Shown here piece by piece: positions 11,701 through 23,700 of a stretch of 64,000 nt of DNA (positions are counted from its first letter, which is position 1; the number at the start of each line of letters is the position of its first letter). The stretch is taken from NCBI GenBank assembly GCA_942159475.1, contig OW804094.1:56044966-56108965 (forward strand). The letters are read 5' to 3'. The notes beneath the pieces were generated by a model. The model did no database searches. It was not told the origin of the DNA and saw only the letters and a program-made list of their open reading frames with translations. Position numbers and translations under genes: made by a program. The stretch comes from Sthenelais limicola (taxonomy: Eukaryota; Annelida; Polychaeta; Phyllodocida; Sigalionidae).

Positions 11701-14700
11701 AGGGTCGTAGATGAGAGCGCCGAAGAGCTGTAAGTATCATCTGAGAATCAAGCCCGGCACAACTAATGAGAGACACACGGTAGTATGCCTTTAGGCTTGA
11801 TATTATATTCCTTATGGTGGTTGACGCCCGACGGTGGCTAGCAAGGTATTCGATGAACCAGCACACCTCTGCAGGTGAAGGGGCGAAGAAATCCAGGCCT
11901 AGCAGATGACAGAAGCCCCTGTATAGAATAACTGCTGATCTGCGGTTCGCCTTGGTCCCCAGACGGTAGGCCATCTTCTGACGCTTTGATGCAGCAGCCG
12001 CCAGAGATGACTGGAGGTGGCCTAGAAATTTGAAATATCGTATAAATTTCTATGCATTTCAATTGATTTCAGATTATGGGAGTCAATTAGAGCAGCTGCA
12101 TTGGCTGATTTCGGTGCTGGGCGGAAGCGCCACCATGTTGTTTAGAACTCTCCTTGAGTTGAGGCGGAGACACACTGTCATGAGTGGAAGTCTCCTCCCC
12201 GGGAGGGAGAGAGACTGGAGACTCTTCCGATGTAAACACAGAGTTTTTGATGCACATGTCGGTATTCAGACTCTTAACTATATATCCACACAAAGAAGGC
12301 ACTTTCACATGTATATTACTGGTTTGATTTTGCACAATATGACCGTTGTGGGCAGATGTCTCTAGTTTTTTGTAGCTGAGCTAGTTGGGGTCCGCTGAGT
12401 TTTCGTAGACCACTGATTCGATCCTTTTTTGCCCTGTTGACCATTCTTTTCAGGCATTCTTGCCTTGTTGTTACATGATTTAGCTGAATGTGGGTACTCC
12501 TTTCCCTTAGCGAGAAAATAACAAAACCCACAGCTGTGAAGGAGCTTGACAGACCCGGCAGAGTGAGAGGCTGTCTCCTTACACTCATTGAGGTTAAAAG
12601 CCGAGCATGGTGTAGATAGAGTGGTAGCGGAGGAAGGTACCGACCCGCCCGGGGTCTTGGCCCAGCACAGGTGGGACCTTTCAAACTGGAAATGTGTTGT
12701 GTCTGCCCAAGTAGCTTGCTTCTCGTTGATCTGGGCCATACATGCCTGGGACCACGCACGAATGCCATCCCATTCGAATGTGGAGGCATCTTGGGCCAGA
12801 TTTTCAAGGTGTTTTATCATATAATATGGGACAGAGTTCACAGTGATGAGTTTACTGACCATTCTTGCAAATCCACAGACATATTCAGCGAGCAATAACT
12901 CCCTTTTGTCCCGTCTAACAATTTTATACATATCAGCGGGGAGGCTAGACTCAGGGTTTGAGAAAGGCAACGCAAACTTTAGCATACCTCGGGGAGCACC
13001 GACCCTAGGGTCCATTTCCGAGTCCCTGTACATCGAAGAAATGTCATTTGGATTCGGGAGTTGTTCCAGTGATGGAGTGAAGATTGGCTGTATTATTGGC
13101 ATCCTTTGCTGTTGAGGCGTAGCAAAGCCCTGGCCGAGCTGTGCCGGAGCTTGAGGTAGAGCGCCTTGGGCGGAAGACGGTTGCTTGGGCAGCTGGACGC
13201 CCGCGCCTGCGCCCGGGAGCTTTGGAGGCTGTGACGTCATGCCTGGCTGCACGGGAGGCTTAGGTGGAATGGCGTCAGTGAAGAAAGCTCGGTTATGCGC
13301 CTCGCTTTGTGGCTGGCCCCACCCTGGCTTCGCCGTATTCGCCTTGACCTCCTGTACCTCCTTGCAGAGTTGAGAGATGAGTGTCTTTATGCCTCGAAAT
13401 TGTGCCCTAGACACGTATTTCTTCTTTAACAGCCTCTGGCGGGCCTTCTTGGCTATCTTGCGGTGCCTGTTACGTTCCTCCTCAGAGTCAGAGGCGCCGC
13501 TTGAGTCTTCGCCGTCGCCATCTTGCTGATCCTCCTCAGCGAAGCGAGGATTCGGCTTGGCCGTTCTGGCTGAACGGCATGGATTATCCTCCCCCTGTCC
13601 TGCTTCTTTCTTCTTCCCAGGCATCCTGATTGCTTAGGGAAAAGAATCTGTCTTTAGTTCTCTCCGGGAGAGGCTAAAGTCAGAATAAATGCCAGATTTG
13701 GAAAGTATTTGAAGCCAATTAGATGCGCAATATAGTTTAAAATTCATTTTCAAATGGCTAGTCTGTCGCATTTAAAATCGAACTGAAATACCAAGTGTAG
13801 AACCATGATTACAACTGATTTAGTAGTTTTAGAACTCATGTGTACATGATGATTTATGTAATGCTAATCTTCCTCTTTGCTATAAACTGGTATATCAACT
13901 GGTCCGACTGAAAAAAATAAACCCTCCCATGATGTTGCAAATCTAGTATAACTAAAATATTTCTTTTTAAATTGATAGATTATGTGTAATGACCCTATGT
14001 TTGATTGAGAAGGAGAGGTAAACACAACTACAACAAGTCTAAATATGATTACTCTGTTTAATGAAATCTCAAGCAGACAATGTCTCACACACACAGAAGC
14101 TTACATCTGTAAGACCTATAACGGAATAAAACGCCTCCTTGCGGCTGTTAAGGCATGAATTGCGGAAAGAAATGCGCAGAATAATGGCCACCCATTTGTA
14201 TAATTATGTAAGCATAGGTTAAAACATAGTAGTGAGAAGTATATGAAAAGTAAGCACATTGCATGGCATTACATTAAAGTAAATGTTCAAATATACCTTT
14301 AGATACAAACCACGCACTACATAGACCCCTAAAAATATAGAACCCTAACTTGTAGCATCTATTGTATTGGTGGTTGTGCTAGTTGTAATGACCCTACACA
14401 TCAATTTATTGTACATCAATAATCACATTATTTCGATGGAATTATGTAGTATTTTTCAGCAACCCTACCCCCAACATTCTAGGAGATATTGAACCATTAA
14501 TTTGTTCATGGTTTTAAAGACTCATATGGTTGTTTAGATTCGGCGCCCATTTAGCGTTTTTTGGATACATTTGAATTTGACGATCCTGAATAAGTTTGTC
14601 ATGCCAATTCCGACGGGTTCATCTCCCTATCTTTACTTGTAACTTACTTCACCTTACACTATTCTTTTCAGAACCAGTCCCTGCGGACCCACATAGGAGA

Positions 14701-17700
14701 AAGCGAGATATGCTTGCCAATTACTATGGTCAAAATGCCGAAGAAAAAGGAAAGGAAGCCAACAATTCTCTTGATCCCCTCGACATAAATGGAGCTACAT
14801 TTAAACCTGATATATACCTAACAAAATTATTAAGGGAAAGATCTCTTACTGAATTGATGGACAAAGAAACTGAGATGGTTCGCCACATCAGATCTCTAGA
14901 TTCGGACATGCAAACCCTTGTGTACGAGAACTACAACAAATTTATCAGTGCCACAGACACCATTAGAAAGGTTATACACCCTACATTTTGTTAAAAAAAT
15001 ATCTTCCTTTTATAATTGTTTATTGCAATTATTCAACATAGGAGGCCACTATGCAAAACTATCATTACTGGCGCTTTGCTCACTATATTCGGTTAATGAA
15101 AATATCGATAATTTCAGATGAAGAATGACTTTCGTAAGATGGAAGATGAAATGGATTTGCTTGCCACAAACATGTCCACCATAACAGAATTTTCGGGTCG
15201 AATAAGTGATACTTTACAAGATCGCCGAGAACAAATAACCAAATTATCTGGAGTGCACACTCTTCTCAAGAAAGTAAGTTTTCAGACGAATTTCTGCGTC
15301 CTTCGACTCCAGTGGGAAGTAAAACAATGTTGGTATACTAAATATTTTTAAAACACGGAGAATCATTTCCAAAATATCCTCTTCATTATCATAGTCTAAG
15401 TGAATATTAGACTTTTCAAAAGCCAGTCTCATTATTGATCCATTTGAGTTCCTTAGTTCCTATGTGTGAATTGATAACATAAATATCTAATCTAAGTCAG
15501 TTCGCGTGAGGGTGTTAAGTGCGTGTGATGAGCGTGTGATGATGTCCATTAACCCAAATTCAGAAGGACACAAAATGCAAACCTCACAATATTTCAAAAT
15601 TCTAATTATGGATAGTTCATCTTGACCATGTTTCTAATATTGTAGATTATATTTTTTTAACAAGTAAGCCCAGATCCGGCCTACAGGAGGAGCTTACACA
15701 ATGTTAACGCTATAGGCGACGTACATGTACATTGCAAAATTCGGCAAATTTTCTTTGAAAATTTTCATGTAAAAGATAGTCAGGGAGCCTCAAATTTATT
15801 CAAAAGGGCTTCTGAAGGGTGATCAAGAACCCCATTTAGGCTCATGGTGTTAGAACTAAATTTCATTAAAGTTTTGTTTTCTCGGAGATTGAATTCTAAA
15901 AAATATTTTTCTGCTTATTTTTGTATCGTGGTGGCTATACCACCAATTTCAAGAGCTTGACAATAGCTGTCAACAAGGTTTATATGCACATTTAAAGTAT
16001 TTACCAGGTTGTTTTCTTCATTTATGTAGCATTATTGTGAATAGTGTGGTATATTATCGATTCTATGAGGTTTATACTACATAAAGGAAAAAAGAATTGT
16101 TAAATTCTGCTGGTTCAGCACGGACAATAGTTGTATTAGACGCTTTCTTATTGGTAGTAAATGAAATTAACAAGAAACTAACAGGGAGGGAAGCAGCAGA
16201 CGAGCTGAATGATTTTTTTGTGGGGATTGGCCCAAAATTGGCTGGTCAAATAAAAAAGGATGACAAGGGTGACCCAGATCCAAGGGTACTGCCCAACAAA
16301 AATTTAAAAGGAAACACCTTCAGCTTTCAACAAATAGATAGAGTCGCTATTGAAGTAGCACTGTCAAAAGTAGGCAACTACAAGGCATCAGGGTTCGACC
16401 TTCTCCCCACAAAAATCCTTAAACCATGTATGTATTCATTAGTCCATCAATTTTCCTACCTTTATAACCTCAATGGCAATCAGCTGAAATACAGAAAGAC
16501 TTTAAAGAAGCGAATGTCACTCCTCTGTACAAGGAAGGTGATAGGAAAAATACCTGGAAATTATAGATCTATTTCCTGCATCAAATTACCGGCAAAAATT
16601 CTAGACAGGTTCCAAAAAGTGGTGATAAATAATGCTTCATCCTCTCTGAAGGCTGTCACATGCGGAGTCCCTCAGGGCACTTCACTAGGTCCTCTGTTAT
16701 TTAGTATTTATATAAAAGACCTCTGTGAAAGTGTTAAAAACAGCAAAATACAGTTATTTGCGGATGATACCGTTTTATTTAAGGCCAGGGACAGAGTAGC
16801 CCCAAAGATACCTCTGTTGCAGTAGGACCTTAATTCAATAGTGAGCTGGTGCGCTAGGAACCGAATCTCTCTAAATATAAACAAGTGTAAAACCCTATCA
16901 ATACAAACCAAAAAATATTGTAACAACCCAGTAACAAATGATATTGCGGGACAAACTCTGGAAAATGTTAATAGCTACAAATACTTGGGGATTGATCTAG
17001 ATAAACAGCTTAACTTAAAAAATTTATGGTTAGAAAGATAAGTGTTGCTAGGGCAAGACTGAGGGCTATGTCCAAGTTGTATAGCGCATGTCATAGGAGT
17101 ATGTTGCTACTTATTTACAAAACAATGATATTACCAATTATAAAGTATGGGGACATATTTTACAGGGCAACTTCAAAACACTACTTAAGTAAGTTGCAGA
17201 CCCTTCAAAATTCAGCATTAAAAATTATTCTAAATCTCCCAAAGTATACAAGCATGGCTGCAATACATGCCAAACTGAAAATCCCCTTCCCTGAGAACCA
17301 GGAGAAATATACATACATTAGACAGGGCTTTCTTACGTTCTAGGGACACAAGTAATATCAATACCAGAAATATAGGGTTGCGAAGATTAAAGAAAGGGAA
17401 GAAATTAAAAAGTTCCCTTCTCAAGAAATGAAGTTTTCAGGAAACCCTATCTTTTCACGCTGCTGTTGTTATGACACAAATTGCGAGACACGGTTCAGGT
17501 TATGGCTATGTGGATTAAATTCAGGTCGTACCTTAATGTGGGGTATATTATAGCAAGAACAGCATAGTATCGCGTATGAGGGGGGCTATATTCTCCGAGT
17601 ATGGCCGAAAACAACGAGGCCGTAGGCCGAGTTGTTTTTCGGCCATACGAGGAGAATATAGGCCCCCAAAGACGCGATACTTTGCTATTCTTGCTTTTAT

Positions 17701-20700
17701 TCCATGATTCTTACCCTAAAACAACTTTATTTGCATTAATTTCACCAAACTGTGTTATCCTTATACTCTCGAACGGTCGTGACGTCACTGTACAATACAG
17801 TGAGTTTATATTGTACACCTTGTGAGCGGCAAGTATATCGATTATATTGTACGCTCACGGCCAAATCATGGAATAAAGCTGAATTCTATCCAAATCTTAA
17901 ATCTGCATTATAAACATGTCATACCATCAATGTACTCAGGGCACAGGGGATTCATGTCAGGGAGGGGGTTAAGGAGAGTAAGTCCTCAAACAAAATTGAT
18001 ATAACGATATCTGGGTCTATTGGGTTAATGTCTTACACAAGATAATTATTACTCATTATATCCCATATCATATTAATACACTCTGTAGTGAGTTTTCATT
18101 TTAAATTGGTGCTGTATTAGCTTTAACTTAATGACTAATGTATCCAGAAGTGGTGCTTTGTATTTTATTTTGTTATTCTGGAGATTGGAGTAGATATATC
18201 TGATGGGCGGACCAGGGGCTCGTTTCATAACTAATAACGGATCTCCCTTAATCGTTATGAACGGAGATTTGTTTAACAAAAGAAATTACGGTCACCCGCT
18301 AAAGTGTTGCAGAACTAGCTCCATTAAAAATAATTCCGTTAACCCCTGTTACACACCGCTGTCAACGAAAAAATTCCGCTCGCTCCCGTTAGCCCTCGTT
18401 AAAGCCTCCGCTGCTAACGGCGCCTAGTCAGGGGACACTATTTCACCACGACACAATAGCAGACAACAAGTGAGGTCCAGTTGCGTAGTGACATTGTGAC
18501 GTTGCCTTTCCATTGACGTGCATTATGCCACGCGGCAAGCTGCCTATGACTACCATGTTTCCTTGAATAAGCGCAGGGCCTTGAATAAGCGCATGGGGCA
18601 GAGCATTCCTTTCATAGAGTTGCACACTAAAGTTATAATTGGAAAGCCAAAGTAAAGTAAGATAAATGATCAAATACATTTTTACATAAAAGATTTAAAC
18701 TTCTAAATTAGGAGGAGAAGCTGTAAATTACAGGTTATTTTGATTCTGACCCTAGAGAAGAATGGGATGTCTTTGTCATAGGCATATAAAAGTATATATC
18801 TCTAGAAAGTTTATCTCCTCCTTGTTATGCTGAGATACACTACATTAATGTGAATGCAAAATTGTGACTGTAATGTGCGGGAGAACAGACACAAGTGAGG
18901 AGTTTTACATTTGTACACGCCCAGGAAAAATGACCCACGAGCATGATTTACTAAAAGCGATTTACTAAAAGCGCCAGGCCTTGAAAAAGCGCCAGACATA
19001 AGAGATATGAATCCCAACATGCTCATTCTACCTTCTTTGGAAAGAGGCCGAGCCTTGAAGAAACACTTGTTACAAAGTCACTTGAGCTGAGCCTAATTAG
19101 CGCTTGGGGCGGGGGGGGGGGGGGGGGGGGCGCTCATTAAAGGAAATAGGGTATTTCCATTTCCAATTGTTAAAAGTACCGGTACATGATAAATAGTGAT
19201 AAATAGGTCTACACATGCATAATGAGCTAACGATGACCCAAATTGGGATCGTTAATTTCAGTATCTTTTAGCGGCGAATTAATGGCCAAACCGCTCCGCT
19301 ACTAGTTATGAAACACTTTCTATATATATATATAATATATAAGTTATGCTCGCTCATGATGTCACGCCTATTCGTGACGTCATATGCCGTTCCGTGCCGT
19401 CATTGATTAGCCAATCAGTTATACATTTGTCTAGCACTTTGGTATAAAAAAATCATTATGTCAGATCATCGGAGCAAAGCGAGGTAAATAAATAGTTTGT
19501 TTATTCCCTTTATTTTACAATATGAGATCGTGGTATAAAAATTGGATGTAACTCGGTTAGTTTCTGACTTACTGTACACGATGCCCACAAGTTTTTTTTC
19601 GACCAGGGATATCACTCGAAGCCTATGGTTTCTGGTGACATCCCTGGTCGAAAGAAACTTGTGGGCATCATGTACAGTAAGTCAGAAACCAACCTTGTTA
19701 CATCCTATCATAATATTATGTCATTGTTTTGCTTCTTTAAATGTTTATTTCATGATATGCCTTCATGATTCGTATATGTGGATATTATTACAACCACCGA
19801 TTCGGGTATTTGTTGGTTTGGAACCGTCCATATGAAGTATAAACGATAAACGATGTGTTCTAATGTGAAGAATGCTGATGTGTTCTAAACCAGGTGCTCT
19901 AACGACTTGCATAAGGCATGAACAACTTACAAAAGGCAAATATATGTATCATATAATGTTCAAAACAACAAACATGGATCAAGGATCAGAAATCCTCACT
20001 TTATATGCTCCCCCCTGGACACACACACACAAAAAGACATTAAAGCAAATTGATGTATAGATAATAAGGGTTCTTGTTCTTGATATAGCTTCAATTCCTG
20101 TTCGAGTTACCAGCCCGACTCAACAAGTGTATTGAGATGGAGGCCTACAGTCAAGCCGTGAGGTAAACATAACTTTCGGATTTATCTCTGTTGTGTATTT
20201 GACGATATAATCCTTCCTACATTATTTTTGTATACTCTGAAATATCTATTGTTTTAAGATGAAAACGATTAAGGAATTCTAATTTGTTTCAACATGAGTC
20301 TACAGGCTGAAATCTGACATTTTAATTGGAAATGTTATGAATATATTTCAGATACTACACAAAAGCCCAGAAAGTCCTCCACCAATACCAGCATATGCCA
20401 TCATTCCAAGGAATACAGAGCGACTGTAATGTCATTGTTGGGCAGCTCAGTGTTAAGCTCCGACAGCAATTCAGAAAGAAAGATGTGAGCTTCTAAACCA
20501 GAATTTCTACTTGTGGAGTTTGTGTGTAAATCGTATATTGCATGCTACTTGATACTTTACTGTTACCACTAGATTTAAGTGAGTTAAATATCTCACATGA
20601 AACTGCTCCAAGTAGATTGTGAAGCCTTTTTCCAACATTGTTCTATATACTCATAATGGAAAATAAAACAATTATATAATATATCATTCAACACCGTTCT

Positions 20701-23700
20701 TATTTACAGTCTAGTCCCAAGCAACTGGCCGAATGTGTCGACCTATTGTTACAGTTGAACGAACCCGCGGAAGAACTTTGTGAGGAATTCCTTTCCCAGT
20801 AAGTGTATTCTAATATTTCCAAAACGGGTATATCATTTTCCCTGTTCGTTTTAGAGATTCGTTTCACGTTAGATAAATGTAAGCTGTCTGCCCTGGCCTG
20901 AGATATTTGTAGAATTGTAAAAATAAATTTTGTAAAAAAAAAAATGAATGTAAAATTACAGCTCATCGCGCCGCGTCGATTGTTACATTGCTATGCTGGA
21001 ACTGCAGCTTTTAATGCGTGAAGGGAAAGAGATACCAGAAAGGTCGGCTAGTAGTATTTAAATTTGTTCAAAATGTGCTGGATATATTCTAGAGTCTGGA
21101 GAAAGGTGGTTTTAGACTGGGGATCAAGGACAAGATGTCTTATCCACATCTGGCCTTGATCGATGAAATGGTAGTAGTATAGCGTTCTTGTTTTTGTAAT
21201 GTGTTTGGTAAGATATGAATAAGAATTTGGTGGAAGGATGTTTCATTTAGCACTATAAACCAATCCTAAAGGTGTGAATCTTTACATATCATTACATAAG
21301 ATATTTTTGACTACAGTATTCTCGTCTCGGCTTAGTAGTTTTTTTGGGTTTTTTATTTCATTTACAGGCCAAGTCATTAAATTACAATTTGTTAGATTAA
21401 AAAAACGCAACTGTGGTTATATCATATAGTTAGAAAAGACGCAATTGTGGTTATATCATATTGTGTTTCACCAGATTTCGACATCGCAGATATAGTCAAA
21501 ACACTATATAAGTGCGTGATACGCCTTAGTGGTTTTCTTTTTGTAAAATTAACTTCTTCATGGCGACAATACCAATATGGTGACAACACCAGGATATATG
21601 TTCTACTATTCGTTGTACCTGATATTGTATCATGTATGTGAAATGTTCTTGAATTCACTAAGCTACAAGTGATCATCGCCGCTGTTAATTTTTTTTCATG
21701 ATACAGAGTATTTTTGCGACTACCAGAAGATCGTGGTGATGGTGAGGAAGACATTGAAAAAGAAGCAAGGTTTGGTCTTGTAACATCCCCGTTTTAGTGA
21801 AATGTCTTTTTTAATGATAATGCCATTGTGTTATATCCTTTGTGACTTCTTGTTTTCATCATTCTAGCTTAGACGTCTTGAATTGCTAGAAAATGTTCAC
21901 TGCATTTCTTCAATTCTAATTTCACAATTAATCGCAATACAGCTTACAGGATGATAACGAAGAGCACGGAGAAGAGGAGGAAGAGAGGAGACATGATACA
22001 GAATCCGATAAAACAGTAATTGACGGTTATCCAGAAGAAAATAATCCATTTAGTGACCAAGAAACTATATATCAGGAGCTGCCCGACAATGAGGTCTATA
22101 ATCCTAGTAGAGAACATAAGGAAATTGATGAAGTTGATGATAGGTGTGTTATTCCTTCTAGTCCTAGTTTTCGGAGGATGGTTAGTTTCCCGCAGAGAAC
22201 TTCCCTCACCATTAGACACAGGAACCCCAGGAGCCCCAGGTCTGCTCGTAATAAGTTATATCTTTAGAAGAGATATGTCTAAAGATGCTGTTTTTATTTT
22301 TAAACATGCTCTCCTTTATTTCTAGTTCTAACACAATCAAGATATTACTCCCCGACTTTTGTTAAGCAATCCCCAAAATAGCTTTATTTGTTAAACCTGG
22401 CTCAAGCTTATTTTCTGTTCTTTAACCATATCCATCGTGTGATCTTTATTTTCGTTTGATTTGTTACCATAATTAGATAATACAAGTTTTTTTATTTCAG
22501 GTTTAAACAATGCCGTCTTCACTGAAATTAACTCCTTGTATGCATCATTCTGGAGCTATTATTGCCCATCTTTTTTGCTTGGATGTATTATGCCTACCAC
22601 CATTTGATAACCGTTATTATGAATCGCTGTTATTTATCCCTACCACTCACATCTTTAACAGTGCCCGCCAGAAAATCGATGAAGACCTCGGTATGTTAGA
22701 GAAACAGCTTCATCTACAAGCTGGGGAGGCGGTCCAACCAGAATTGGAAGAGGATGGACGACCAGCGGAAGCATTTTTGAAAACTCCAATGGTAAATACA
22801 GTACAGCCTGTAAACCAATGTTTGATAAATTTCTATCTAAAACACCCTGCTATATGAAACAGATATTTTAACGAAAAAAAAGCGTCGATTCTAATTTTAC
22901 AATTAATCGCAGTTATGATCATGTTTTCTGCAACTTTGTGAAATTGCACGTGTCTGATGACCTGTAACTACTTGCACGGTTACTATTGTCTCTAGTTTTT
23001 GAACGTATGTAATGTAAGTACTTAGTTTCGCTTACAAATTGAGTTCTTAATTTCTTAATATTTTTGAAAAATCAAATGTAAATGGATTTGTTTATCAATG
23101 TTATTTCATCCCATTTCGTTGCCGATCACGATGCAGAAAGTCCTTCCCCTTCCTGACGAAGATATGGACCCTTGGGCTTTTCTTGTATTCATTTTTTTAA
23201 ACAAAACATTTGACTGTGGGGCAAGTGGACTTGAAATAATGGATCGTATATTCTTTTTATAATTCTTAAGGACATCCTTGAGTATGTTGATTCGGGCTGT
23301 AATGGATTCCTTAGCAACATATGCCTTGTCATTGCATCCTATAATGACATGTTCCTCAACAGATCTCAAGACCAGTGAGTATTCTATTCTATTCTATATT
23401 CTATTCTAGACAAGTAACATATTAAATCATATCCTTATTTTTTCTGGAAATAATAGATTTCTTTGAATCTAATTTTTTGAATAGTATGAAATATACCTTT
23501 GACCACTTCCTTAAATGTTACTATTTCTTGGATGTGATACTTTAACATTTATCGTGCACAGTTTTACCGGAGATCCGTTTTATCGGATCCAATATTTTAG
23601 GTAATTTATTCACCTAATTAAATCCTGCTCTACGGTTTACGGCTTTAAAAAGTTCGGGTATTTTCTATATGACAGGAATACATTTAAGATGAATTTTGGA

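Larger units (their letters stand above)
11306..13624 (-). mobile_element. DIRS-like (tyrosine-recombinase) retrotransposon, internally deleted
   Basis: Read on the minus strand, a gag-like ORF (13624-12362) is followed within 400 bases by a tyrosine recombinase ORF (11974-11306). The gag matches that of the plus-strand element at 54986-56290, which is followed by a reverse transcriptase/RNase H about 1.8 kb long. Here that whole module is missing, so the element is a deletion derivative. It sits antisense in VPS51 intron 1. I could not define terminal repeats, so the split between DIRS and Ngaro is open. Confidence 0.8.
15274..20088. other. VPS51 intron 3, filled with repeats
   Basis: This 4.8-kb intron holds a decayed LINE (16097-17343), two hairpin modules (17550-17879), a possible inverted-repeat element (18212-19316) and a long foldback (19544-19705). 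The first 800 bases (15274-16090) show no recognisable feature. It ends with the acceptor before 20089. Confidence 0.6.

Noticed and set aside
19544..19705. Calling the long hairpin a microRNA gene
   Set aside because: Its arms are far longer and more perfect than a typical animal pre-miRNA, and it looks like a foldback transposon; there is no small-RNA evidence.
22510..22857. Plus-strand frame read as a separate 115-residue protein
   Set aside because: Only its middle (22662-22791) is coding, as VPS51 exon 10; the rest is intron.
23106..23369. Minus-strand open frame of 87 codons
   Set aside because: It is the antisense shadow of VPS51 exon 11, whose plus-strand reading ([20 protein letters not shown]) matches the family.
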